A stretch of DNA of 64,000 bases from Mannheimia pernigra (lineage in GTDB: Bacteria; Pseudomonadota; Gammaproteobacteria; Enterobacterales; Pasteurellaceae). Positions 1 through 8,605 of the stretch are shown piece by piece. Each line of letters starts with the position of its first letter. The stretch's first letter is position 1. A program made the position numbers and the translations under genes. The notes under the pieces were generated by a model. The model did no database searches. It worked only from the letters and a program-made list of their open reading frames with translations, and was not told where the DNA came from. The stretch covers positions 1 to 64,000 of the forward strand of contig NZ_CP055305.1 of assembly GCF_013377995.1 (NCBI RefSeq), written 5' to 3'.

Positions 1-126
1 ATGACCGCTTGCTTACCAATTAAAATCACCTTAAAACTTACACCGAAACTATCAAAAATTTGCAAGATTTCTCCCCTTTTTTCAGGTATCATTACGCCAT
101 TCATAACAATAATTTTGGAGCAAATT

Positions 127-1464
127 GTGTCTTCCCTTTGGTCTGATTGCCTTAATCACTTACAAACGAAAGTATCGCCAACCGACTACAGCACTTGGCT
201 ACGTCCTCTACAGGCCAGTTCTGACAATGGAGAACTCACGCTTTATGCTCAAAATCAATTTGTTGAAAATTGGGTTAAAGACAAATTTTTATCCGAAATT
301 ACCGATCTTGCTCGCTTTTTAGCTAAAAATGATCATTTAGTTGTTACGCTAAAAGTGGGTATTAAGCCCACCGAGCAACCAAAGCCCCAACTTGGTACTC
401 AAAACGCACCATCAGAATTTGCCAATACGGGCTTTAAAACAGGCTTAAATCCGCATCAAACTTTTGATAATTTTGTACAAGGCCGCTCCAACCAACTAGC
501 GAAATTGGTGGCTCAACAAGTGGTAGATAATTTAGGTGAAAGCCATTGCAATCCACTCTCTTTCTATGCGGGCACAGGCTTAGGCAAAACCCACTTATTA
601 CACGCGATTGGTAATGAGTTAATCAAACGCAATCCAACCATTCGTGTGCTATATATCCATCTTGAGCGTTTTTATCGAGATATTATTAAAGCAATTAATA
701 GCTCCAATAGTGATGCGGAAAAAATTAAGAAGTTCTATCGTTCACTAAATGTATTAATGATTGATGATATTCAATTCCTAGCAAATAAGCCAAAAGTTCA
801 AGAAGAGTTTTTACATCTATTAAATGCACTATTTGAACAGAAAAAACAGATTATTCTGACTTCTGATATATTACCTAAAAATATTGATAAAATTGACACG
901 GCGATTAAATCTCGTTTAAGTGGCGGTATTAGTGCCACGATTGAGCCACCTGAATTAGAAACCCGAGTAGCCATTCTTCGCCAAAAAGCCTTAGAACGAG
1001 GTGCAGATTTGCAAGAAGAGGCCGCTTATTTGATGGGGCAAAAACTCCGTACGAATGTGCGTGAATTAGAAGGTGCATTAAACCGTGTCATTGCGTGGCA
1101 AAAACTCACACTCCGCCCAATTACTGTTGATGCCGTACGTGAAACCTTACAAGATCTATTCGCCTCATTCGATTACTTAATTACGCTTGAAAATATTCAG
1201 CGAATTGTAGCGGAATATTATGGCATTAAAGTGGCAGATATTAAATCGAAAAGCCGTGCGAGAAGCGTTGCCCGCCCTCGCCAAATGGCGATGGCATTAG
1301 CAAAAGAGCTTACTAATCATAGCTTGCCTGAAATTGGCAGAGAATTTGGCGGACGAGATCACACAACTGTGCTACACGCCTGCAAAACGATTAATGAATT
1401 ACGTGATACTGAAAGTGGCATCCAAGAAGATTATATTAATTTAACTCGTAAATTATCATCTTAA
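127..1464 (+). CDS. dnaA: Chromosomal replication initiator DnaA
   Basis: AAA+ ATPase that binds DnaA boxes and opens the replication origin. Domain I starts VSSLWSDCLNHLQ. The AAA+ core carries Walker A AGTGLGKT (residues 148-155), Walker B IDDIQF (212-217), a sensor-1 TSD ending at D247 and the sensor-2 stretch NVRELEGALNR. Domain IV has the DnaA-box reader GRDHTTVLHAC. I chose GTG at 127 because TTTGGAG ends 6 nt upstream and the family begins here, giving 445 aa. The frame stays open to an ATG at position 1, but those 42 residues do not look like DnaA. dnaN follows after 24 nt, so the two are probably co-transcribed. Odd: several usually conserved core residues differ (see findings). No cluster of DnaA boxes is visible near the gene. 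Confidence 0.96.
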   Translation: MSSLWSDCLNHLQTKVSPTDYSTWLRPLQASSDNGELTLYAQNQFVENWVKDKFLSEITDLARFLAKNDHLVVTLKVGIKPTEQPKPQLGTQNAPSEFANTGFKTGLNPHQTFDNFVQGRSNQLAKLVAQQVVDNLGESHCNPLSFYAGTGLGKTHLLHAIGNELIKRNPTIRVLYIHLERFYRDIIKAINSSNSDAEKIKKFYRSLNVLMIDDIQFLANKPKVQEEFLHLLNALFEQKKQIILTSDILPKNIDKIDTAIKSRLSGGISATIEPPELETRVAILRQKALERGADLQEEAAYLMGQKLRTNVRELEGALNRVIAWQKLTLRPITVDAVRETLQDLFASFDYLITLENIQRIVAEYYGIKVADIKSKSRARSVARPRQMAMALAKELTNHSLPEIGREFGGRDHTTVLHACKTINELRDTESGIQEDYINLTRKLSS

Positions 1465-1488
1465 GCCGTTAAGAATAAAGGAATGATT

Positions 1489-2592
1489 ATGCAAATTACG
1501 ATTACTAGAGACCAGTTACTTAAACCTTTACAACAAGTATGCAGCGTATTGAGCAGCCGCCCAACTTTGCCAGTCATTAACAATATTTTGTTAAGAATTG
1601 AAGGCGATCGTTTATCCTTAACAGGAACAGATTTAGAAGTTGAATTGACCACCCAAGCTCAGCTACTACAAGCGGTCGATTTTGCTGGAAAATTTACCAT
1701 TCCAGCAAAAAAATTCTTAGATATCAGCAAAAGTTTGCCTGATGACAGCGTGATTTCAGTTGAATTTGAAGAAGATAAAGCCCTCATCAAAGCAGGTCGT
1801 AGTAAATTTAGCCTAGCTACTTTGCCTGCCAGCGACTATCCAAATTTAATGGATTGGAGCCCTGAAGTCGATTTTTCTATTGAGCAATCTACTCTTGCAC
1901 GACTTATTGATGCAACCCAATTTTCAATGGCAAACCAAGACGCCCGATATTTCTTAAACGGTATGAAGTTTGAAACCGAAGGTAACTTGTTACGCACAAT
2001 AGCAACAGACGGACATCGTTTAGCTGTTTGTACTATGGTGTTAAACCAGGAGCTTTTAACCCATTCCGTTATTGTGCCACGAAAAGCCGTTCTTGAACTT
2101 TCACGTTTGGTGTCTGCAAGCAATGACGAAGTACGTTTAGAGATTGGTTCAAGCAATATTCGTATTACGATGAATGGTATCGTATTTACCTCCAAACTCA
2201 TTGACGGTAGATTTCCAGACTACCGCCGAGTACTTCCTCGCAACGCAGATCGTATTTTAGAAGCTGACACTGAAACCTTAAAACGTGCTTTAATGCGTGC
2301 TGCGATTCTTTCAAACGAAAAATTTAGAGGCGTACGCTTAACGCTAAGCAACAACTTACTTAAAATTACCGCTAATAATCCAGAGCAAGAAGAAGCTGAA
2401 GAGATGATTGATGTCGCCTACGACAGCCCAGAAATGGAAGTCGGCTTTAATGTAAGCTATGTGTTAGACGTGCTAAACACTTTAAAATGCCAACGAGTAC
2501 GCTTCAGCCTAGTTGATTCTAGCTCAAGCTGCTTAATTGAAGATTGTGATAACCCCTCTGCAGAATATGTAATTATGCCGATGCGTCTATAA
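1489..2592 (+). CDS. dnaN: DNA polymerase III beta sliding clamp
   Basis: Ring-shaped processivity clamp that tethers DNA polymerase III to DNA. The protein is 367 aa, the usual length, and ends VIMPMRL, the typical beta-clamp C-terminus. Three clamp folds are expected across the length; LSRPTLPVINNILL-like and ATDGHRLAV stretches are visible. There are two in-frame ATGs, at 1483 and 1489. AAAGG at 1477-1481 is only 1 nt from the first but 7 nt from the second, so I use 1489. It follows dnaA as in most Gammaproteobacteria. recF, which normally comes next, is absent here; an insertion-sequence scar occupies the downstream gap. Confidence 0.96.
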   Translation: MQITITRDQLLKPLQQVCSVLSSRPTLPVINNILLRIEGDRLSLTGTDLEVELTTQAQLLQAVDFAGKFTIPAKKFLDISKSLPDDSVISVEFEEDKALIKAGRSKFSLATLPASDYPNLMDWSPEVDFSIEQSTLARLIDATQFSMANQDARYFLNGMKFETEGNLLRTIATDGHRLAVCTMVLNQELLTHSVIVPRKAVLELSRLVSASNDEVRLEIGSSNIRITMNGIVFTSKLIDGRFPDYRRVLPRNADRILEADTETLKRALMRAAILSNEKFRGVRLTLSNNLLKITANNPEQEEAEEMIDVAYDSPEMEVGFNVSYVLDVLNTLKCQRVRFSLVDSSSSCLIEDCDNPSAEYVIMPMRL

Positions 2593-2623
2593 TCCTAGAT
2601 GCTCTAAATAATAAGCCCCTATT

Positions 2624-2745
2624 TGATCTGCCCCCAAAAGTTAACACTGATTAAGGTGCAGATTTTTTATGCCTAAATACAACTAATCTTTCAAACAGCA
2701 AATCAATGTTATCTCCAAAACAGTAAATCGGATCATTAACACTAT
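2624..2745 (+). mobile_element. IS3-like left end with dead orfA start
   Basis: Remnant of an IS3-family element. It opens with the inverted-repeat-like TGATCTGCCCCCAAAAGTT at 2624, has ATCTGC (2626-2631) facing GCAGAT (2658-2663) before a run of six T, and then an ATG at 2669. Translation from there reads M-P-K-Y-N, a stop at 2684, then S-F-K-Q-Q, which resembles an OrfA N-terminus (MPKYN-Q-SFKQQ) with one Gln codon turned into TAA. The rest of the element is missing or unrecognisable, so the right border is approximate. The same left end recurs at 29256-29303 and 55969-56021. Confidence 0.6.
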
Positions 2746-2771
2746 AACAATCAGCTGCTAGCGAAAACAAA

Positions 2772-2807
2772 AAGGACTAAGCCCGTGCAATACAGAACTT
2801 AGTCCTT
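2772..2807 (-). terminator. Intrinsic terminator
   Basis: AAGGACTAAG (2772-2781) and CTTAGTCCTT (2798-2807) form a 10-bp perfect stem. On the minus strand the stem is followed by TTTTTGTTTT, so it best ends transcription of the membrane-protein gene that stops at 2875. Confidence 0.75.
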
Positions 2808-2874
2808 AAATTAAAATAGCCTAAATTTTAGATTTAGATCAAAGCGTATAGCTTTTCGATACTACGCGTATTGA

Positions 2875-3921
2875 TTAGTGAGCCAAAGGGCGAGCTAAAC
2901 GATAGTTCGCAGCAGCTTTTTTCGCACCAAGCACACAAGCTACAAAGGTTAATAGTGTGCTAATTAACCAAAATAGACCCGAATATAGTGCAGCTTTACG
3001 AGCAGCTTCTTCAGCAGTAGCTAAAGCTTGTTCTGCTTTAGCTTTAGCATCAGCAACAGCTTGCTCAATTTTAGCTTTATATTCTTGATAAGCAGAAACT
3101 GCTTCATTGCGAATTTGCTGAGCTTCAGCTTCGCTTAAACCTTCATTTTTTAACTGAACGATGATTTTATCACCTGTTAACGCATTCTCAATTTCAGCAG
3201 CACGTTTTTTAGCATAATCATCTAGATTTTTCCAAGTCTCAATGCTGGTAAAGTCCATATTTTTGATTTCATTTTTAGTGGTATTAACCATTTTTTCTAC
3301 CACATTAGCAGACGCACTGATTTGCTCTTTAGAGAATGTATCGTTGTTTTTAGCAACCCATTGTTCAATATCTTCACGACTGATGTTGCCAGTAACTTGT
3401 TGATAAAGCTCTTGTGCTTTATTGGCAATGATATTAATCACATTACCTGATTCTCCAGCAGATGCCTCTTCTAGTTCTTCAGAAATAATAGAACCGATAG
3501 AACTTGAACTGATAACACTCGTAGTTACACTAGCTGTCGAATTGATCGCAGAACCTGCAGTACGAGCAACGTTACCTAGCCCGTTCATAGTTGAAAAAGT
3601 AGTGATAACGATGATAGTAGCGGCAGTCAAGATACCCGTTAAGACAGCATCTTTTGGTAAGATGTCAGTGCCATCACCAAATAAAGCTTCAGGTGCTGAT
3701 GCCTTAACAGCAAAATAGCCTGCAACAAAAGCACTGATTAAAGCTGTGATAACAGCATAAACGCCTGCAGCAATGCCAGCACCGCTTAAATCCAATGACA
3801 AGAATGAACCGACAACTAACGCTAAAGCAAACATAACCATGCTAACAACTAAGCCCATAACAAGCCCAGCCAAAATGCCGCGCCACGAAGGTCGTCTAGC
3901 TGACGTATATGAATGTTGCAT
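2875..3921 (-). CDS. Predicted coiled-coil membrane protein, unrecognised
   Basis: A 348-residue protein I cannot assign to a characterised function; similar proteins are often labelled PhnA-like or plain membrane proteins. After a short basic N-terminus there are three hydrophobic segments at about residues 14-40, 47-72 and 92-112. A Ser/Thr-rich stretch follows at about 120-145, then a long polar, helical region, Ala/Glu/Lys-rich at about 245-310 (for example AEAQQIRNEA and AKAKAEQALATAEEAARKAA) and likely coiled coil. A last membrane segment lies at about 312-335. The picture is a long helical domain tethered at both ends to the inner membrane. GGAG sits just upstream of the ATG. It stands alone, with its own terminator at 2772-2807 and a long AT-rich leader, and lies where recF would be in relatives. 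Confidence 0.8.
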   Translation of the reverse strand: MQHSYTSARRPSWRGILAGLVMGLVVSMVMFALALVVGSFLSLDLSGAGIAAGVYAVITALISAFVAGYFAVKASAPEALFGDGTDILPKDAVLTGILTAATIIVITTFSTMNGLGNVARTAGSAINSTASVTTSVISSSSIGSIISEELEEASAGESGNVINIIANKAQELYQQVTGNISREDIEQWVAKNNDTFSKEQISASANVVEKMVNTTKNEIKNMDFTSIETWKNLDDYAKKRAAEIENALTGDKIIVQLKNEGLSEAEAQQIRNEAVSAYQEYKAKIEQAVADAKAKAEQALATAEEAARKAALYSGLFWLISTLLTFVACVLGAKKAAANYRLARPLAH

Positions 3922-4360
3922 ATTTTCTCCTAATAACCAATAAATAAAATAATATGAAATAGGGATTACTTATTTATCCAAAAAGCAACCTTATTAATTT
4001 ACTTAGGCTAACTAAATGAGCTAGCCATTTGATAAACGTTATCTTAATTCAATACATTTACCAAATAAAAAGCGATTGATTGAATTTAAATTTTAAAATT
4101 GATTGAAATAAATTTTCAATTAAAAATACTTCAAGCAAAATAAACCATCAAAATAAATTACTATCAATAGAAAAAAGAGAATACTCTCCTTTTCACTTTA
4201 CGCTTCTATTATAATCAAATTTATTTTTTGATAGTAGTTTTTTTAATAAGTTTTTACTACTTTTGTAACAATTATTACAATATTCTAGGTTTCTAATCAT
4301 CCACTATGGCAAGAAATTTGTTTTTCTATGAAAAAATTAACCCTCAACATCAAAAATATA
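3922..4360. other. AT-rich intergenic region, likely leader of upstream membrane gene
   Basis: No gene is visible in either strand. On the minus strand TATAAT occurs (complement of 4208-4213), which could be a -10 box about 290 nt upstream of the membrane-protein ATG, but there is no good -35. AGTAGT (4233-4238) and ACTACT (4256-4261) make a weak inverted repeat. Nothing else stands out. Confidence 0.35.
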
Positions 4361-4396
4361 AAAGCCTGATTGACTTTCTATTTTCAATCAGGCTTT
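4361..4396. terminator. Bidirectional intrinsic terminator
   Basis: AAAGCCTGATTG (4361-4372) pairs perfectly with CAATCAGGCTTT (4385-4396). T-rich tracts lie on both sides. It sits 5 nt past the yfgM stop and probably ends the rodZ-ispG-hisS-yfgM transcript. Confidence 0.75.
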
Positions 4397-4400
4397 ATTT

Positions 4401-5021
4401 TTATAAATTATTCAAACGCACATCAATTAAAGTTTGCTCTTGAGGAGCCGCATTTAATCTAGCTTGTTCGTAAGCCATTTTAGCGGCAGGCTTATCACCT
4501 TTTGCAACAAGAATATCGCCAATTAGGATTTGCTTACGTAACTCCCACGCTTTATCTTGAATCTGAGTAAGACCTGCAAGTGCTTCATCGTAAGATTTTA
4601 ATTGGTAATCCACTTGTGCTAAACGAAAACGAGCCAACGTTTTCAATGTAGAATCAGATTGAGTTAAAGCGGATTGTAACGCTACTTTAGCTGCAAAAAA
4701 ATCGCCTTTTTCGACCGCTTGTTTTGCTCGCTCAAATTGTGCAAAAGTCGCATAGCTTGAATCTTGATTATCCGCAATAAACTTTTCTACAAGCGGTTGA
4801 TTTTTATTTGGATTTTGCAAATAGCTCTCCATCACACGCTGATATGATGCGGAAGTCTTTTGTGCCGTTTCAAGCTGATGGTTTTTCCAAAAATTCCACC
4901 CCAAACTGGCTGCACAAACTAAAATAATTGCGACTAAAATAGGGGTACCATTTTCCTTAAACCAATTTTTGGCATCTTCAAACTGCTGTTCTTCGGTTTT
5001 ATTTAAATATTCGTTACTCAT
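4401..5021 (-). CDS. yfgM: YfgM-type SecYEG-associated TPR protein
   Basis: Inner-membrane protein with one N-terminal anchor (about residues 29-47, GTPILVAIILVCAASLGW) and a periplasmic domain of tetratricopeptide-like helices. In E. coli YfgM binds the SecYEG translocon with the chaperone PpiD. The N-terminal EQQFEDAKNWFKENG is typical of the family, and 206 aa is the normal length. It is the last gene of an operon, 8 nt after hisS, the same order as in E. coli and H. influenzae. bamB, which follows yfgM in E. coli, is not present here. Assignment rests on architecture plus conserved position. Confidence 0.88.
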   Translation of the reverse strand: MSNEYLNKTEEQQFEDAKNWFKENGTPILVAIILVCAASLGWNFWKNHQLETAQKTSASYQRVMESYLQNPNKNQPLVEKFIADNQDSSYATFAQFERAKQAVEKGDFFAAKVALQSALTQSDSTLKTLARFRLAQVDYQLKSYDEALAGLTQIQDKAWELRKQILIGDILVAKGDKPAAKMAYEQARLNAAPQEQTLIDVRLNNL

Positions 5022-5029
5022 TTTTTCTC

Positions 5030-6301
5030 CTAAAATCGTTTATTAAGTTCAGCAATTAGTTCTGATTGTGCAATCGTGATCTGCTCAGAACCTGAACGTA
5101 GGTCTTTGATAACCACTTTTTTTTCTGCCACTTCACTTTCGCCAATTACTAATGCAATCTTTGCTTCCATTTTATCTGCACGTTTAAATTGTTTTTGGAA
5201 TTTTCCACCTGAACAGTGGCTCATTACACGCAGTTGCGGTATTTCAGTACGAATTTGTTCTGCAATTTCGAAGGCATTTACGGTTGAGCCTTCGCCCGAG
5301 AAAACAAGATAAACATCAACTGCTTTGGGTAAATCAATCTCTTTGTTCACTTCTTGCACAAGCAATACTAAACGCTCTAACCCCATTGCAAAACCAACAC
5401 CTTGTGTTGCGTGTCCGCCAAGCTGCTCAACTAAACCATCATAACGCCCACCACCGCAAACAGTACCTTGTGAACCTAAAGCGGAAGTAACCCATTCAAA
5501 TACAGTTTTGTTGTAATAATCTAACCCACGTACTAATTTGGGGTTGACTTCGTAACAAATGCCCATTGCATCAAGTAAACCACATAATTGAGCAAAATGC
5601 TCACGGCTCTCATCATCTAAATAATCAAGCAATTTTGGTGCCTCATTTAGCACTGCTTGTAATGTTTCATTTTTTGTATCGAGAATACGCAGTGGGTTTT
5701 TTACTAAACGCTCTTTCTCTTCCTCACTCATTAAAGCGGTGTGATTTTCCAAAAATTTTACCAATGCCGACCGATAATTTGCTCGAGCCTCTAATGAACC
5801 AATGGAATTAAGTTGAAGCGAAACGTGTTGCTCAATGCCCAAAGCTTTCCAAAGGCGAGCAGTTAAAAGAATTAATTCTGCATCAATTTCGGGATTAGGA
5901 ATACCGAAAACCTCAACACCCGCTTGATGAAATTGGCGATAACGTCCTTTTTGTGGGCGTTCATGGCGGAACATTGGTCCTATATACCACAAGCGTTGTT
6001 CGTTATTATAAATCCAGCCACGCTCAATTGCTGCACGCACACAACCTGCTGTGCCTTCGGGGCGAAGGGTTAATTGCTCATCATTATCCCAGAATGTGTA
6101 CATTTCTTTAGATACCACATCGGTGACTTCGCCAATCGCACGAGCAAATAACGGCGTACTTTCAACAATTGGCATACGCACTTCTGAATAGCCGTAACAG
6201 GCTAATACGTGACGTACTTTTTCTTCAACCCATTGCCATAATGGAGACTCAGTAGGTGAACAATCGTTCATTCCACGAATTGCTTGTATTGTTTTTGCCA
6301 C
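5030..6301 (-). CDS. hisS: Histidyl-tRNA synthetase
   Basis: Class II aminoacyl-tRNA synthetase charging tRNA-His. The start AKTIQAIRGMND is typical. Motif 2 is visible as FRHERPQKGRYRQFHQ, the histidine-specific LVRGLDYYNKTVFEW follows in the middle, and motif 3 is in GGGRYDGLVEQLGG then GFAMGLERL. A C-terminal anticodon-binding domain takes the last 100 residues or so. Length is 423 aa, as expected. It lies between ispG (10 nt upstream) and yfgM (8 nt downstream) and is surely co-transcribed with them. Confidence 0.97.
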   Translation of the reverse strand: MAKTIQAIRGMNDCSPTESPLWQWVEEKVRHVLACYGYSEVRMPIVESTPLFARAIGEVTDVVSKEMYTFWDNDEQLTLRPEGTAGCVRAAIERGWIYNNEQRLWYIGPMFRHERPQKGRYRQFHQAGVEVFGIPNPEIDAELILLTARLWKALGIEQHVSLQLNSIGSLEARANYRSALVKFLENHTALMSEEEKERLVKNPLRILDTKNETLQAVLNEAPKLLDYLDDESREHFAQLCGLLDAMGICYEVNPKLVRGLDYYNKTVFEWVTSALGSQGTVCGGGRYDGLVEQLGGHATQGVGFAMGLERLVLLVQEVNKEIDLPKAVDVYLVFSGEGSTVNAFEIAEQIRTEIPQLRVMSHCSGGKFQKQFKRADKMEAKIALVIGESEVAEKKVVIKDLRSGSEQITIAQSELIAELNKRF

Positions 6302-6311
6302 AGTTTTATTC

Positions 6312-7421
6312 CTATTTATTTACAATATCTATACGGTTGTTCTGTTGTGCCACTCTAGCACGGATTTTAGCTTCTAGTTGGTCAATTAATTTTGCATTAT
6401 CAAAACGCTCTTTTTGACGCACGCCATCTAAATAAAAACCACTCATTTTATTACTGCCCGTTACGCCTAAATCAGAGATCAGTGCTTCACCTGGACCATT
6501 GACCACACAACCGATAATAGAAACATCCATCGGGGTGATAATATCTTCTAAACGCTGCTCTAGCTCGTTTACTGTTGCAATCACATCAATTTCTTGGCGT
6601 GAGCAAGTTGGGCAAGCAATAAAGTTAATGCCACGTGAGCGGATACGCAGAGATTTTAAAATATCAAAACCCACTTTAATTTCTTCTACTGGATCGGCAG
6701 CCAGAGAAATACGTAAAGTATCACCAATACCTTCCGCTAATAACAAGCCTAGCCCAACCGCAGATTTTACAGATCCCGCTCTTGCCCCACCTGCTTCCGT
6801 GATCCCTAAATGTAGCGGCTGATCTATTTGTTTTGCAAGCAGTCGATAAGATTCAACCGCTAAGAACACATCTGAAGCTTTCACACTTACTTTAAATTGA
6901 TCAAAATTGAGACGATCAAGATGATCCACGTGACGTAATGCTGACTCCAACAACGCTTGTGGCGTAGGTTCGCCATACTTCTCTTGCAAATCACGCTCAA
7001 GTGATCCTGCATTAACGCCAATGCGGATTGGAATATTTTTATCTCTTGCACAATCAACTACCGCACGAATACGCTCTTCATTACCAATATTACCCGGATT
7101 AATACGCAGGCAATCTACGCCGTATTCCGCCACTTTTAACGCAATACGATAATCAAAATGAATATCCGCAACCAACGGCACATTCACTTGCTGTTTAATC
7201 ACTTTAAATGCTTCCGCAGAATCCATTGTTGGTACAGAAACACGCACAATGTCTGCCCCAACACGTTCTAACGCTTTAATTTGAGCTACTGTTGCCTCCA
7301 CATCTGTGGTGCGTGTATTGGTCATTGATTGTACAGAAATCGGGGCATCTCCCCCTACTGGCACATTACCGACATAGATTTTTTTCGATACCCGACGTTT
7401 AATTGGTGATTGATGTATCAT
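6312..7421 (-). CDS. ispG: 4-hydroxy-3-methylbut-2-enyl diphosphate synthase IspG
   Basis: Iron-sulfur enzyme of the non-mevalonate isoprenoid pathway that converts MEcPP to HMBPP. The N-terminal TIM-barrel starts with VGGDAPISVQSMTNT. The C-terminal cluster domain has CPTCSRQEID with two Cys and GCVVNGPGEA with the third, the [4Fe-4S] ligands. I chose the ATG at 7421 (369 aa, near the 372 of E. coli) because AGAAAGA precedes it. A longer frame to 7460 adds 13 residues with no family similarity. It lies between rodZ and hisS, the conserved order. Confidence 0.96.
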   Translation of the reverse strand: MIHQSPIKRRVSKKIYVGNVPVGGDAPISVQSMTNTRTTDVEATVAQIKALERVGADIVRVSVPTMDSAEAFKVIKQQVNVPLVADIHFDYRIALKVAEYGVDCLRINPGNIGNEERIRAVVDCARDKNIPIRIGVNAGSLERDLQEKYGEPTPQALLESALRHVDHLDRLNFDQFKVSVKASDVFLAVESYRLLAKQIDQPLHLGITEAGGARAGSVKSAVGLGLLLAEGIGDTLRISLAADPVEEIKVGFDILKSLRIRSRGINFIACPTCSRQEIDVIATVNELEQRLEDIITPMDVSIIGCVVNGPGEALISDLGVTGSNKMSGFYLDGVRQKERFDNAKLIDQLEAKIRARVAQQNNRIDIVNK

Positions 7422-7516
7422 ATTCTTTCTAGTAGTTAAAAGTTGTAGAACAGAAAACACTCGTAGAAAATAACGACGAAACGGTTATATTTACGTGCGT
7501 TTTATTCTTAAGAAGA

Positions 7517-8422
7517 TTATTGCAACGGCAAACGGATACGAGCAACACGTCCATCAATTTTTAACGGTACTTCCTCTCCTTTGTAGTAAATTTTTACGTT
7601 TGCTGGCGCGCCGATGGTTAAGCGGTATTGCTCATTTTCATTAAAGGTTAATACTTCGCCATTACTGTAAAGCTTCTCCGCTAAACGTTTATTTTTAGCA
7701 TTTCTTACCGTAACCCAACTTTGTGAGCCAGTAATTTCAATGCGTAATTCATCATTGCCTACCACTACTGGTGGCTCTGCTACGTCAACATCTATTATCG
7801 TTTCTGCTTTTTGCAAAACATTCGCAGGTTCAGTCGTTATTTCTGTTTCAGTTTTTGGTTGCTCCGCAGTTTGTTCTTGTGCAGGTAACAATTCTTCAGA
7901 CTGAACTGGTTGTTCAATAACTAACGCATTAGATTCCTCTGGTAAATCGTTCGTAATTTGAGCAATAGGTGCTGAATTAACTAGCTGCTCACGATTTTCC
8001 TGATCTTTTTGATAACCTTGCCACCACCATAAAAGTGTCATACCTAACGCAGCTAAAAGCACTAATATGGTTAAATATTTTAATGCTTTACCCTGCGAAT
8101 TAGACGATGATCGTACAGGAGCAACTTTTGTAACCTCTTTCGGAATAGTTACCTCACCATAATTGACAGAAGAAACCAATGATTCGGGCAACCGTAAAAA
8201 TTTCACATAATTACGTACATAACCACGCACAAAGGTTGGAGCAACATTTTTTAAAATAAAAATATCATTTTCAATAGAATCAATATGTGATTTTTTTAGA
8301 TTTGTTTTTTGAGCTACTTCTACAATTGAAAGATTTAATGCCTCACGAGCTGCTCTTAATTTCTGCCCTAAAGTGAGAGCTGAATTAGGCTGCTCCTGAA
8401 TAGGATTCACTGATTCGGTCAT
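7517..8422 (-). CDS. rodZ: RodZ-type cytoskeletal/cell-shape protein
   Basis: Membrane protein that links MreB to the cell-wall elongation machinery. Residues about 15-95 form a Cro-like helix-turn-helix domain (LGQKLRAAREALNLSIVEVA). A single membrane segment follows at about 113-136 (YLTILVLLAALGMTLLWWW), then an acidic, Pro/Glu-rich linker and a C-terminal beta domain (about 220-301) of the DUF4115 kind. I use ATG at 8422 (301 aa, starts MTESVNP); the frame extends to a TTG at 8461 with no family support. ispG begins 95 nt downstream. Confidence 0.9.
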   Translation of the reverse strand: MTESVNPIQEQPNSALTLGQKLRAAREALNLSIVEVAQKTNLKKSHIDSIENDIFILKNVAPTFVRGYVRNYVKFLRLPESLVSSVNYGEVTIPKEVTKVAPVRSSSNSQGKALKYLTILVLLAALGMTLLWWWQGYQKDQENREQLVNSAPIAQITNDLPEESNALVIEQPVQSEELLPAQEQTAEQPKTETEITTEPANVLQKAETIIDVDVAEPPVVVGNDELRIEITGSQSWVTVRNAKNKRLAEKLYSNGEVLTFNENEQYRLTIGAPANVKIYYKGEEVPLKIDGRVARIRLPLQ

Positions 8423-8535
8423 ATAACACTCTTGAAATAAAATAGTGGAAATAAAATTCAAAAATTACTCGAAAGTTTAAAGAGGTAATGCCCATTTTGC
8501 AATCGTAACGAGCAAAAATCTTAAAAATTTAGCAA

Positions 8536-8593
8536 ACAAGCGGCCATATTTAAAAAATTTTTTGCAAATTTCATTAAAAATATGACCGCTTGT
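8536..8593. repeat. Inverted uptake-sequence pair
   Basis: ACAAGCGGCC (8536-8545) faces GACCGCTTGT (8584-8593), with a TTTGCAAA-like A/T core between. It lies between the argH stop and rodZ and may act as the argH terminator. One arm has GCC in place of GTC. Confidence 0.7.
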
Positions 8594-8605
8594 ATCTCGG
8601 AAAAT

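Noticed and set aside
1..126. N-terminal extension of the dnaA frame from an ATG at position 1
   Set aside because: The residues do not resemble DnaA, and the GTG at 127 has a good ribosome site and matches the family start.
1002..1014. GGTGCAGATTT in dnaA as another IS left end
   Set aside because: It is in-frame dnaA coding sequence without a facing hairpin arm or IS flank.
1836..2201. 121-codon minus-strand ORF
   Set aside because: Lies wholly within dnaN in antisense; no ribosome site or family features.
1..4400. Replication origin near dnaA
   Set aside because: No cluster of DnaA boxes or AT-rich repeats of the expected form; in Pasteurellaceae oriC is usually elsewhere.
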